This document shows, piece after piece, positions 51,171 to 60,010 of a stretch of DNA of 64,000 nucleotides (its first letter is position 1; each line of letters opens with the position of its first letter). A model generated the notes under the pieces. It did not search any database, was not told the origin of the DNA, and saw only the letters and a list, made by a program, of their open reading frames with translations. The translations under genes were made by a program, and so were the position numbers. The DNA comes from Salinisphaera dokdonensis (GTDB lineage: Bacteria > Pseudomonadota > Gammaproteobacteria > Nevskiales > Salinisphaeraceae), in NCBI RefSeq assembly GCF_040361215.1, contig NZ_APND01000001.1:496001-560000 (forward strand), written 5' to 3'.

Positions 51171-52748
51171 CTACTCCCACTCAATCGTCCCCGGCGGCTT
51201 GCCGGTCACGTCGTAGACCACCCGCGAAATCCCACTCACCTCGTTCACGATCCGCGAGGAGACGTGTTCGAGCAGTTCGTACGGCAAATGCGCCCAGCGG
51301 GCAGTCATGAAGTCGATGGTTTCGACGGCGCGTAGCGCGATGACATGTTCGTAGCGGCGGCCGTCGCCTGTAACGCCGACGCTGGAGACGGGCAGGTAGA
51401 CGGCGAAGGCCTGGCTGACTTTGTCGTACCAGCCGGATTCGCGCAGTTCGTGGATGAAGATGGCGTCGGCCTTGCGGAGCTTGTCGGCGTATCCCTTCTT
51501 CACTTCGCCGAGGATGCGCACGCCGAGGCCCGGACCGGGGAACGGGTGGCGCATCAGCATGTCGCGCGGCAGGCCGAGCGCCAGACCCAGTTCGCGGACT
51601 TCGTCCTTGAACAGTTCGCGTAGCGGCTCGACGAGGCCGAGCTTCATGTCTTCAGGCAGCCCGCCGACGTTGTGGTGGCTTTTGATGACATGCGCCTTGC
51701 CGGTGGCCGAGCCGGCGGACTCAATGACGTCCGGGTAGATGGTGCCCTGGGCAAGCCAGTCGATATTGGTGAGTTCGGCGGCGTGGGCGTCGAAGACTTC
51801 GATGAAGGTGTTGCCGATGATCTTGCGCTTGGCTTCCGGGTCTTCCACGCCTTCGAGCTTGCTCATGAACTGGTCTTCCGCATCCGCGCGGATGACGTTC
51901 AAGCCCTTGTGCTCGGCGAAGGTGGCCATGACTTCGTCGCCTTCGTTTAGACGCAGCAGGCCGTTGTCGACGAACACGCAGATGAGGTTGTCGCCGATGG
52001 CTTCATGAATAAGTGCCGCGGTCACAGAGCTGTCCACGCCACCGGACAGGCCAAGCAGCACGCGCTGATCGCCGACCTGCTCGCGGATGCGCGCGACCAG
52101 ATCTTCGATGATGTGTTCGGAAGTCCACAGTTCGCCGCAGCCGCAGATCTCGTGGACGAAGCGCGAGAGGATGCGCTTACCCTGGGCGGTATGGGTGACT
52201 TCCGGGTGGAACTGGATGCCGTAGTAGCCGCGTTCGTCGTCGGCCATGCCGGCCAGCGGTGCGCTATCGGTGGTGGCGATGACCTTGAAGCCCTCGGGCA
52301 GCGTTTTAACTCGGTCGCCGTGGCTCATCCAGACATCGAGCAGGCCGTGGCCTTCTTCGTTGACGTGATCCTGAATATCGGTAAACAGTTTCGAGTGGCC
52401 GCGGGCGCGTACGCGCGCATAGCCGAATTCCTTCACCTCGGAGGTTTCCACCTCGCCGCCGAGCTGGGCGGCCATGGTTTGCATGCCGTAGCAGATGCCG
52501 AGCACTGGCACGCCAAGTTCCCATACGGCTGCCGGGGCACGCGGGCCCTCTTCTGCCGTCACCGATTCCGGCCCGCCGGACAGGATGACGCCGTTGGGGT
52601 TGAAGTCGCGCACGTAGTGATCAGCCACGTCCCAGGCGTAGATCTCGCAGTAGACGTTGGCCTCGCGCACGCGGCGGGCGATGAGCTGGGTGTACTGACT
52701 GCCGAAGTCGAGGATGAGGATCTTTTCGGCGTGGATATCCTGGGTCAT
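51171..52748 (-). CDS. guaA: GMP synthase (glutamine-hydrolysing)
   Basis: A 525-residue GMP synthase that converts XMP to GMP with ATP and glutamine. It has an N-terminal class I amidotransferase with the Cys nucleophile in LGICYGMQTMA and the His/Glu pair in FHPEVTHT. The ATP-pyrophosphatase domain has the P-loop LGLSGGVDSSV, and the C-terminal dimerisation domain ends PGTIEWE. The length and all motifs are standard. It is separated from guaB by the YjiH gene and a long palindromic element, whereas the two are adjacent in many gammaproteobacteria. Confidence 0.98.
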   Translation of the reverse strand: MTQDIHAEKILILDFGSQYTQLIARRVREANVYCEIYAWDVADHYVRDFNPNGVILSGGPESVTAEEGPRAPAAVWELGVPVLGICYGMQTMAAQLGGEVETSEVKEFGYARVRARGHSKLFTDIQDHVNEEGHGLLDVWMSHGDRVKTLPEGFKVIATTDSAPLAGMADDERGYYGIQFHPEVTHTAQGKRILSRFVHEICGCGELWTSEHIIEDLVARIREQVGDQRVLLGLSGGVDSSVTAALIHEAIGDNLICVFVDNGLLRLNEGDEVMATFAEHKGLNVIRADAEDQFMSKLEGVEDPEAKRKIIGNTFIEVFDAHAAELTNIDWLAQGTIYPDVIESAGSATGKAHVIKSHHNVGGLPEDMKLGLVEPLRELFKDEVRELGLALGLPRDMLMRHPFPGPGLGVRILGEVKKGYADKLRKADAIFIHELRESGWYDKVSQAFAVYLPVSSVGVTGDGRRYEHVIALRAVETIDFMTARWAHLPYELLEHVSSRIVNEVSGISRVVYDVTGKPPGTIEWE

Positions 52749-52781
52749 GCGCAGTGTCGTGCTCGGCTGATGGACTGGATC

Positions 52782-52795
52782 AGTAACAAGTTACT
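52782..52795. promoter_or_regulatory. Inverted repeat upstream of guaA
   Basis: AGTAAC and GTTACT flank a 2-bp AA centre at 52782-52795, 34-47 bp upstream of the guaA start, in the divergent region with the YjiH gene. It is a candidate operator; the binding protein is unknown. Confidence 0.35.
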
Positions 52796-53035
52796 AAGCC
52801 GGGCAGGATACCGAATCACTGCGTGCGCGGCAGCGCTCGCGCGCCCACCCTGCGGCCCGATAGAATAACGCCTTGATGACAGGCGGCCTGCGGCCTTTGC
52901 GGCTTGCGATACGCCCGCCTGGTCATCCCGATCACGCGACATTTTGCGCTGCACTGCGGCGTTGCAGCCTGCGTTCATGTGCCACGCACAGGCGAAAGCC
53001 GCGCCGCCATTCAAGCCACGCCCAACGGACAACCC

Positions 53036-54418
53036 ATGGCCGACTCCGATTCCTCGACCGCTGGCGCGAGCGCGCCTGCGACTTCCAGCCGCCGCCTATT
53101 CCTGCGCTTCGTGATCCCGTCGCTGCTCGGCGTCCTGGCGTTCCTGACCCCGATGTTCGAGGACGGCAAGATCACCATCGGCCTGGCGATTTTGTCGAAC
53201 GCGCTGGCCGCGCTCATGGACGGCTGGCTCGGACCGATCGCCGGCGTGGTGCTCGCAGTGTCGGCGCTGCTATCGATCTACGCGAACGCCACCGGCGCCG
53301 GCAAAAAACACGGCGCTCTGTTCGCTTCGCTGTTCGATATCGGCAAGCCGTTCGTGATCGTGCGCATCGTGGGCGCGATATTCGCGGCGATGACGCTGTT
53401 CGGCGTCGGCCCGGAATGGATCGTCGGCGAAAATACCGGCCAGGTCGTGCTGTTCGACGTGATCGCCGCGCTCGTAGCGTTCTTCCTGTTCGCGTCGTTC
53501 CTGCTGCCGCTACTCACCGATTTCGGCGGCATGGAGTTCGTCGGCACGCTGCTACACCGAACCTTTCGCACGATCTTCCGACTGCCCGGCCGTTCGGCAG
53601 TGGATGCGACCGCTTCGTGGCTGGGCGACGGCACGGTGGGCGTGATCATCACCTCCAAGCAATACGAGAAGGGCTACTACTCGGCGCGTGAGTCGGCCGT
53701 AATCGCGACCAACTTCTCGATCGTGTCGATTACCTTTGCGTTGCTGGTAGCCAACTTCACCGAGATCGGGCATCTGTTCATCCCGTTCTATCTCACGGTT
53801 ACGGCGTCGGGGCTGGTTGCCGCGATCATAGTGCCGCGTCTGCCGCCGCTGTCGCGTAAGCGTGACGACTATTGGCCGGCGACGGGCAAGCAAGTGCCGG
53901 AAGACACCGGCGAAGGGCTGTCGCTGTTTCGTTGGGGTCTGCAGCGCGCCATGAAGCGCGCCGCGCACTCACCGGGTTTCGGCCAGCTGCTGCGCGACGG
54001 CGCGAGCACTTATGCCGAGATCCTGTTCGGCCTGCTGCCGCTGATCATGGCGATCGGGACCACCGGCATCGCGATTGCGGAGTACACGCCGATCTTCAAC
54101 TGGCTGACCTTCCCGCTGGTGCCCGTGCTGGAAGCCATGCATGTACCTGAGGCGGCCGCCGCTGCGCCCGCCCTGCTCGCCGGCTTTGCCGATATGTTCC
54201 TGCCGGCCATCCTGGCCACCTCGATCGAAAGCGAGTTCACGCGCTTCGTGATTGCCGCGCTTTCGGTGACGCAGCTGATCTATATGTCCGAGGTCGGCGC
54301 GGTGATTCTGAAATCGAACGTGCCGCTGAACATTTTCGAGCTGGCTTCGATCTTTTTGATCCGCACGGTGATCACGTTCCCGATCATCGTGGCGATCGCG
54401 CATTTGTTTGTGTTCTAG
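53036..54418 (+). CDS. YjiH family membrane protein (nucleoside-recognition GATE domain)
   Basis: A 460-residue integral membrane protein with about ten helices. It matches YjiH: FLRFVIPSLLGVLAFLTPMFEDGKITI near the start, then SWLGDGTVGVIITSKQYEKGYYSARESAVIATNFSIVS (GATE-type loop), and a C-terminal half with ILFGLLPLIMAIGTTGIAIAEYTPIF and ESEFTRFVIAALSVTQLIYMSEVGAVIL. Such proteins are thought to move nucleosides or small solutes. Its place beside guaA fits purine metabolism but proves nothing. The ATG at 53036 gives the usual cytoplasmic N-terminus; a frame open from 52904 is unlikely. Confidence 0.87.
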   Translation: MADSDSSTAGASAPATSSRRLFLRFVIPSLLGVLAFLTPMFEDGKITIGLAILSNALAALMDGWLGPIAGVVLAVSALLSIYANATGAGKKHGALFASLFDIGKPFVIVRIVGAIFAAMTLFGVGPEWIVGENTGQVVLFDVIAALVAFFLFASFLLPLLTDFGGMEFVGTLLHRTFRTIFRLPGRSAVDATASWLGDGTVGVIITSKQYEKGYYSARESAVIATNFSIVSITFALLVANFTEIGHLFIPFYLTVTASGLVAAIIVPRLPPLSRKRDDYWPATGKQVPEDTGEGLSLFRWGLQRAMKRAAHSPGFGQLLRDGASTYAEILFGLLPLIMAIGTTGIAIAEYTPIFNWLTFPLVPVLEAMHVPEAAAAAPALLAGFADMFLPAILATSIESEFTRFVIAALSVTQLIYMSEVGAVILKSNVPLNIFELASIFLIRTVITFPIIVAIAHLFVF

Positions 54419-54544
54419 GTTTGAGCGAGCCTGCGGTAGTTGCGCTGGGAGCCGTGGAGCCGACTGATTCGTATAGCGTCGATTCAGCAATCGCGGCTTT
54501 AGGCTAAGCGTCTAATAGCCGCTCACGAGCTCTTCGTACCTTTT

Positions 54545-55027
54545 GTTTCGCACTGCTGTGCGACTCACTTTCTTTTGCTTGTCCAAAAGAAAGTAAGCAA
54601 ACAAAAAGACACCCGGGCACGGCGCCGGCTGCGCCGGTGCACTCCGACACGCAGCGGCGACGGGGCCCAATACAGACGCCACAGCAACAACGAAGGCCAT
54701 ACCGCCTGCCAAACCGAAATTGACCGTACGACTCCGCTCCCATCGGATTAGGCCTTGCCTAATCCGATATAAAAGAGCGCGGCATTGAGCGAGCGATAGC
54801 GAGCTTGCCCGTATTGGGGCCCCTTGGGCGTAGCGCCGAGCAGTGGAGGCCGAAAGCGGAAAAAGACAGCCGGATGTCTGAGCGAAGCGAGTTTCCGGCT
54901 GGCACGCTTTCGGCCGGAGCCGCGCAGGGCATCGGCGCGTAGCGCCGACGCAAGACGGGGTGTCTTTTTTTTTGGTGACTTTTATTTGGACAAGCAAATA
55001 AAAGACACTCGCACTGCAGCGCGAAAC
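54545..55027. repeat. Long nested palindromic extragenic element
   Basis: The ends, from GTTTCGCACTGCTGTGCGA (54545-54563) and its imperfect complement at 55009-55027, form terminal inverted arms of about 75 nt. Within each arm is a perfect hairpin: ACTTTCTTTTG/CAAAAGAAAGT (54567-54594) on the left, CTTTTATTTG/CAAATAAAAG (54979-55004) on the right, with loops CTTGTC and GACAAG that complement each other. Inner stems include GGGGCCCAATAC with its partner near 54810, and a 12-bp hairpin ATCGGATTAGGC/GCCTAATCCGAT (54742-54768). GGCCGAAAGCG and its complement flank another. It encodes nothing credible and resembles the REP/MITE-like intergenic repeats of GC-rich proteobacteria. Confidence 0.7.
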
Positions 55028-55198
55028 CCCGAGTCGATTACTCCCTAACCGTTGATCCAGCGACCGTTAGCCATAAGCGCTTCGCATCATTTGCTATAGC
55101 TCGCGCCACGTTCCCGTCGAATTAAACCTACGACCATTGACAAGCCGGCTCTTCCAGTTGCCGACTCAGCCGTTAAGCGGCTGGCTGATCCGCGAAAC

Positions 55199-55231
55199 AA
55201 AAAAGGGCGCGAACCCTGCGGCCCGCGCCCT
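55199..55231 (-). terminator. Rho-independent terminator of guaB
   Basis: AGGGCGCG (55204-55211) pairs with CGCGCCCT (55224-55231). The A-run at 55199-55204 reads as T on the minus strand. It lies 26 bp beyond the guaB stop. Confidence 0.8.
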
Positions 55232-55256
55232 CTTTCATTCCGAATTCCGCCGTCGA

Positions 55257-56729
55257 TCAATCCACGCGATAGTTCGGCGCTTCCTTGACGATATGCACAT
55301 CGTGCACATGCGATTCCTTCACGCCGGCCGAAGTGATCTGCACGAAAGTCGGCTGGGTGCGCATCTCGGTGATGTCGTGGCAGCCGGTGTAGCCCATGGA
55401 GGCACGCAGGCCGCCGATGAGCTGGTGCACGATGCCGCCGAGCGGGCCCTTGTACGGCACGCGGCCTTCGATGCCTTCCGGGACAAGCTTCTGGATTTCC
55501 TCGGAAGGGTCCTGGAAATAACGATCGGCCGAGCCGGAATCGCCGCTCATGGCGCCGAGCGAGCCCATGCCGCGATAGGCCTTGTAGGAACGACCCTGGT
55601 AAAGCTCGATCTCGCCCGGAGCTTCTTCGGTGCCGGCGAACATGCCGCCGATCATCACCGAATAGGCGCCGGCGGCGATTGCCTTGGATACGTCACCCGA
55701 ATAACGGATACCGCCATCGGCGATCAGCGGTACGCCCGTGCCTTCCAACGCGGCCGCGACGTTGGCGACCGCGGAAATCTGCGGCACGCCGATGCCGGCG
55801 ACAATACGCGTAGTGCAGATCGAGCCGGGGCCGATACCCACCTTGACCGCGTCCACACCAGCCTCGACCAGCGCCTTGGCGCCTTCGGCCGTTCCGACAT
55901 TGCCGCCGATGATCTGTAGATCGCCGAAGCGCTGCTTGAGCTGGCGCACGGTATCGAGCACCCCGGAGGAATGGCCGTGGGCGGTATCGACCACCACCAC
56001 GTCCACGCCGGCTTCGGCGAGTGCCTGCACACGGGCAAAGGTTTCCGGACCAGGACCAACCGCGGCGCCAACACGCAAGCTGCCTTGAGCATCCTTGCAG
56101 GCGTTGGGGAAGTCGGAGGATTTCTGGATGTCCTTGACCGTAATCATGCCGCGCAGCTCGAAGTCGTCGTTGACCACGAGCACCTTCTCGATGCGGTGAT
56201 GATGGAACAGGCCGAGGATCTCGTCGCGGTCGGCGCCTTCGCGCACGGTGATGAGCTGATCCTTGGGCGTCATCACGCTGGTCACGGGTGCGTCGAAACG
56301 GGTCTCGAAACGCAGATCGCGGCTGGTGACGATGCCCACCGGGATGCCCTTGTCCACCACCGGCACGCCGGAGATGCGGCTGCGGCGGGTGAGTTCGAGC
56401 ACTTCGCGGATGGTCGCCTCAGGTCCGACCGTGATCGGGTCCGAAATCACGCCGGATTCGTATTTCTTGACGGTGCGCACGTGCTGCGCCTGCATCTCGG
56501 GCGGCATCGATTTATGGATGATGCCGATGCCACCTTCCTGCGCCAGCGCGATCGCCAGCCCGGCTTCGGTCACCGTATCCATCGCCGCGGAGATCAGCGG
56601 CAGATTCAGGGTGATGTCGCGGGTCAGGCGCGTCGAAAGATCGACGTGACGCGGCAGAACGTCGGAATAGGCGGGCTGGAGCAGGACGTCGTCGAACGTC
56701 AGGGCTTGCTCGCTGATTCTCAGGGTCAT
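55257..56729 (-). CDS. guaB: IMP dehydrogenase
   Basis: A 490-residue IMPDH that oxidises IMP to XMP with NAD+, the committed step of GMP synthesis. It has the TIM barrel start LTFDDVLLQPAYSDVLP, a CBS pair inserted at about 95-205, the catalytic Cys loop GIGPGSICTTRI, the flap GMGSLGAMS and a C-terminus YTGCHDITEMRTQ. The length is standard. It faces the same way as guaA but has its own promoter (a perfect TATAAT on the minus strand at 56789-56794) and terminator. Confidence 0.98.
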   Translation of the reverse strand: MTLRISEQALTFDDVLLQPAYSDVLPRHVDLSTRLTRDITLNLPLISAAMDTVTEAGLAIALAQEGGIGIIHKSMPPEMQAQHVRTVKKYESGVISDPITVGPEATIREVLELTRRSRISGVPVVDKGIPVGIVTSRDLRFETRFDAPVTSVMTPKDQLITVREGADRDEILGLFHHHRIEKVLVVNDDFELRGMITVKDIQKSSDFPNACKDAQGSLRVGAAVGPGPETFARVQALAEAGVDVVVVDTAHGHSSGVLDTVRQLKQRFGDLQIIGGNVGTAEGAKALVEAGVDAVKVGIGPGSICTTRIVAGIGVPQISAVANVAAALEGTGVPLIADGGIRYSGDVSKAIAAGAYSVMIGGMFAGTEEAPGEIELYQGRSYKAYRGMGSLGAMSGDSGSADRYFQDPSEEIQKLVPEGIEGRVPYKGPLGGIVHQLIGGLRASMGYTGCHDITEMRTQPTFVQITSAGVKESHVHDVHIVKEAPNYRVD

Positions 56730-57064
56730 AGGCTCGCCGGCAGTGGGCGGCTTTACAAGAGCAGTATCGCCGCCGCAAAGACCGCGGATTATAAAGGAAG
56801 CCCGGACCTATTCATACACGCCCGAGGCTGCGCGTTCAGGTACGCCGCCGCACGGCAGCCATCGCCCGAAACGCGCTCGCGGCGCCATGTCGGGGCTGAA
56901 CCGCTTATCGTCGCCGAAGCAGAACTGGCGGCTTTGATACACCGATATCTAAACGATCGCGCGCTGTCGCGCGAGATGCGAACCCCGGCCGCGCAGCGCG
57001 GTCTATCGAGCGCGGCCGATTGCAGTCTTTACCACGGTCGCCAATGCCAGGAACATCGCCGCCC
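56730..57064. other. Divergent guaB/xseA intergenic region
   Basis: About 335 bp. On the minus strand a perfect -10 box TATAAT (56794 to 56789) lies 60 bp upstream of guaB; the -35 is poor (TATGAA at a 17-bp spacing). The rest, up to xseA, has no supported gene, only GC-rich frames without motifs. Confidence 0.45.
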
Positions 57065-58447
57065 ATGACCAGCGCCTCCCAGCAGAACGGCCAGGACAAT
57101 CGCATCGTATTCAGCGTCAGCGAGCTGAATTCGTCGGTGCGGCAGCTGCTCGAGCACAGCTACGGCCTGCTCTGGGTCGAAGGTGAGATTTCCAATCTTG
57201 CCCGTCCGCGCTCGGGGCATATGTATTTCAGCCTCAAGGACGGCGACGCGCAGGTGCGCTGTGCACTGTTCCGCGGCAAGGCCCGGCTGATTCGCACACC
57301 GCTGGCCGATGGCGACCAGGTGCGCGTGCGAGCGCGCGTGAGCCTGTATGCGGCGCGCGGCGATTATCAACTGATCGTCGAGCACGTCGAGCCGGCCGGC
57401 GACGGCGCCCTGCGCCGCGCCTTCGAGCAGCTCAAGGCCAAACTCGATGTCGAGGGGCTGTTCGCAGCCGAACGCAAGCGTGCCCTGCCCGCTGCGCCGC
57501 AGCGTATTGGCGTGATCACCTCCGCCACGGGCGCGGCGATCCGCGACGTGCTCAGCGTGGTGTCGCGGCGTTATCCGCTTGGCGCGGTGCGTGTGTACCC
57601 GGTGCCGGTTCAGGGCGACGCCGCCCCCGCGGCCATCGTGAAAGCACTCACGCTTGCCAGCGCGCGTGCCGATTGCGACGTACTGCTGCTAGTGCGTGGC
57701 GGCGGCTCGCTGGAAGACCTCTGGGGCTTCAACGACGAGAACGTTGCCCGCGCGATCGTCGCCAGCCGTGTGCCGGTGGTATCCGGCGTCGGCCACGAGG
57801 TCGACGTGACGATCGCCGATTTCGCGGCTGACGTACGCGCCGCCACACCCTCTGCTGCCGCCGAGCTGGTCTGCCCGGATCTCACCGCCCAGGCGGCAGC
57901 CCTGCCACGTATCGCCGAGCGTCTGAGCGCACGCATGGCCGCACGCCTGCAGGCCGCGCGCGAGCGCCTGGCCAGCCTAGAAGCACGTCTGGCGCGACAG
58001 CATCCGCGCCGACGCCTGGAAGTGCCCATGCAGCGCCTGGATATGGCAGAACAGCGCTTGCAGCGGGCGATGAACCGTCGTCTTGCTCTGTCGCAGGAGC
58101 GCGTTGCCACACTGGGCCGGCGCCTCGGACAGGCATCGCCGCAGAGACGCCTTGAAGCCGCGCGCCTGCAGCGCGATACGCTCGCCCGTCGTCTGGAAAC
58201 CGCCATGCGCGCGCGGCTGCGCAACGCCGAACAACAGCTCAGCAACGCCGGGCGCGCCCTGAATGCGGTCAGCCCGTTGCAGACACTCGAACGCGGGTAT
58301 GCTATTGCCCGCGACGATCATGCTCATGTCGTACGATCGGCCGATACAGTAGGACCGGGCGATCGCCTGAGCGTGGATCTGGCCCGCGGACGCCTCGACT
58401 GCGAGGTGCGCGCGGTTCATGCCGAATCGGGAGAACGCTCTACCTGA
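57065..58447 (+). CDS. xseA: Exodeoxyribonuclease VII large subunit
   Basis: A 460-residue XseA. The N-terminal OB fold (FSVSELNSSVRQLLEHSYGLLWVEGEISNLARPRSGHMYFSLKDGDAQVRCALF) precedes the nuclease core (PQRIGVITSATGAAIRDVLSVVSRRYP, RGGGSLEDLWGFNDENVARAIVASRVPVVSGVGHEVDVTIADFAADVRAATPSAAAEL). A long coiled coil with Arg/Ala/Leu repeats (about 285-400) binds the XseB subunits, and the tail has ALNAVSPLQTLERGYAI. With XseB it degrades single-stranded DNA in both directions. xseB is not in the window. The ATG at 57065 fits the family. Confidence 0.96.
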   Translation: MTSASQQNGQDNRIVFSVSELNSSVRQLLEHSYGLLWVEGEISNLARPRSGHMYFSLKDGDAQVRCALFRGKARLIRTPLADGDQVRVRARVSLYAARGDYQLIVEHVEPAGDGALRRAFEQLKAKLDVEGLFAAERKRALPAAPQRIGVITSATGAAIRDVLSVVSRRYPLGAVRVYPVPVQGDAAPAAIVKALTLASARADCDVLLLVRGGGSLEDLWGFNDENVARAIVASRVPVVSGVGHEVDVTIADFAADVRAATPSAAAELVCPDLTAQAAALPRIAERLSARMAARLQAARERLASLEARLARQHPRRRLEVPMQRLDMAEQRLQRAMNRRLALSQERVATLGRRLGQASPQRRLEAARLQRDTLARRLETAMRARLRNAEQQLSNAGRALNAVSPLQTLERGYAIARDDHAHVVRSADTVGPGDRLSVDLARGRLDCEVRAVHAESGERST

Positions 58448-58535
58448 TCACTGCCGCAAAGCCGGCGGCGCGTGATGCGAGGGGTATGTGTCAGCCGGCC
58501 AAGCGAAATCAACGTCAAAGGGGTTTTTCAGACCT

Positions 58536-59549
58536 ATGTTCCAACCTTCGCCCGCCGCCCTGCGCGGCCGTTCGACGATCGTCGCCGCACTCGCGGCCCT
58601 GTTTTTGCTCAGTGGCTGTGTGACGGGCCCGCAAGTCGTCACCCCCGAGCCGCCCGCCATTCCTGAAGGCGGTGAGGCCGTACCCGAAAATAACGAAGTC
58701 GTGCTGGAAGACGGCACCCAGCTCGTCGCAGCCGCGCCCTGGGGCCGGATCAAGATCGAAGCCGGGCCGGGCATGCGTCGCGTCTACACCTGGCGTGGCC
58801 ATCGTCGAGGTGTGATCCTCGAGCCGCGCACGGAACGTTTTGCCGGCAGCATGGGCATCCATTACGAAGGCCAGCCGCCCGTATGGGAAGCCGCCGACGG
58901 CATCACGAAGGTGGATATCGAGGAAGGCCAGCGCCGCTTCGAGACCGTGGACGACGCCATGATCTGGATGCAGATCCGTCGCCTTCGCTATAGCTACACC
59001 AACGATGGCCTCGTCGTGGGCTGGAAGCCCAAGGGCGACACGCTGGTGGTCGAACTCTGGCAGTTCTATATCGACGGCGAGAAGCCGACGAGCCTGCCCA
59101 ACGCCGACGACACGCGTATCGCCACCGGTCCGCTCGAAGTCGTGCCGCAGGAAATGAAGCCGGTATTGATGTTCGCCGACGGCCATACCGAGCCGTATAC
59201 GCCGAAGACGGCTTCGAAGCCGGCGGCCGCGCAAAGCAGCCAGGCGGCCAAGGCAGCGGAGAGCAAGGCAGAGGCCGCAGCGGCTTCCGCGGCAGCGAGC
59301 GCCGAGAAGGCGGCCGCGGCAGCAGACAAGAAAGCTGCCGAGGAGGAGGAAAGCGCCCCGCGTGCCGAGATCGAAGGCAATGTGGTCAACATCCGCAGTC
59401 GTGCGACCACGGATTCCGACGTGCTCTGGCAGGCGAAGAAAGGCGATTCGGTCGCTATCCTGAAGGAAGACCGCGACTGGCGTTACGTCGAGTTCGAGGA
59501 CGGCCGCAAGGGCTGGGTCGCCAATTTCCTGCTCAAGCACGAGAAATAG
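58536..59549 (+). CDS. SH3-domain lipoprotein
   Basis: A 337-residue lipoprotein with signal ending FLLSGC. The middle (50-225) is a beta-rich domain of unknown type (WGRIKIEAGPGMRRVYTWRGHRRGVIL, MIWMQIRRLRYSYTNDGLVVGW). A low-complexity Ala/Lys/Glu coiled-coil linker spans about 230-280. The C-terminus is a bacterial SH3 domain (NVVNIRSRATTDSDVLWQAKKGDSVAIL, GWVANFLLKHE) that probably binds peptidoglycan. A GTG at 58488 with AGGGG upstream is an equally possible start, giving a longer n-region; the ATG gives the cleaner signal peptide. It follows xseA by 88 bp. Confidence 0.82.
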   Translation: MFQPSPAALRGRSTIVAALAALFLLSGCVTGPQVVTPEPPAIPEGGEAVPENNEVVLEDGTQLVAAAPWGRIKIEAGPGMRRVYTWRGHRRGVILEPRTERFAGSMGIHYEGQPPVWEAADGITKVDIEEGQRRFETVDDAMIWMQIRRLRYSYTNDGLVVGWKPKGDTLVVELWQFYIDGEKPTSLPNADDTRIATGPLEVVPQEMKPVLMFADGHTEPYTPKTASKPAAAQSSQAAKAAESKAEAAAASAAASAEKAAAAADKKAAEEEESAPRAEIEGNVVNIRSRATTDSDVLWQAKKGDSVAILKEDRDWRYVEFEDGRKGWVANFLLKHEK

Positions 59550-60010
59550 ATACCGCTGAGACTGGAACGGCCGCCGCGTAGCGGCCGTTCCGCAGGGTTC
59601 GATTTCGTTCGTATTGCCAGAACGATCGATCACCTGCCAGCGGAGACAAACCTAGGGCGAGCTATCCGTTGCGGTACGGCCGCGCTGTCGCCCGGCAATT
59701 TCTGGAAACCGACGCCGACACGTTTATCCGTGCCGGCGTCGGTTTTTTTATGTCTGCTTTCAGCAGATCGCGCTGACGACGACCGCGCTAAAACGCGTCT
59801 AGAGTCAGGTCTCTGATCAGCGTCAATCCGGGGTGCCTGCTAACCGGACCACCGCGGGAATGCGGATGGCGCTGGCTGAGCGCTGCTGCGCGGCTGGCCA
59901 ATGCAGGGGCCGGGCTCGTCGTGCGCGCAGGCGCCCACGACAGGACTTGCTCGACGCCCTGTCGCGTGTTCCAACCCTGCTCTATTAGGCGCGAGGTTGG
60001 TGCGCCTACG
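59550..60010. other. Intergenic region with hairpin and terminator
   Basis: About 460 bp between convergent genes. A perfect 11-bp hairpin, GGAACGGCCGC/GCGGCCGTTCC (59564-59591), lies just after the SH3 gene, without a T-run. Some 115 bp later comes a textbook terminator (59707-59749). The interval between the two could be a small RNA gene. From 59750 to 60010 nothing is recognised. Confidence 0.45.
59707..59749 (+). terminator. Strong rho-independent terminator
   Basis: AACCGACGCCGACACG (59707-59722) pairs with CGTGCCGGCGTCGGTT (59729-59744), with one mismatch and loop TTTATC, then a T-run to 59749. It lies more than 150 bp after the SH3 gene, so it may end that transcript or a separate small RNA. 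Confidence 0.85.

Larger units (their letters stand above)
54419..55256. other. Intergenic region between YjiH gene and guaB
   Basis: Nearly 840 bp with no gene. About 480 bp is the palindromic element; the last 60 bp contain the guaB terminator. Flanks at 54419-54544 and 55028-55190 show no motif. Confidence 0.6.

Noticed and set aside
54512..54997. Open frames of 64-161 residues on the minus strand across the palindromic element
   Set aside because: They translate inverted-repeat sequence (for example FLLDKQKK and its echoes) and match the known look of spurious products of such repeats.
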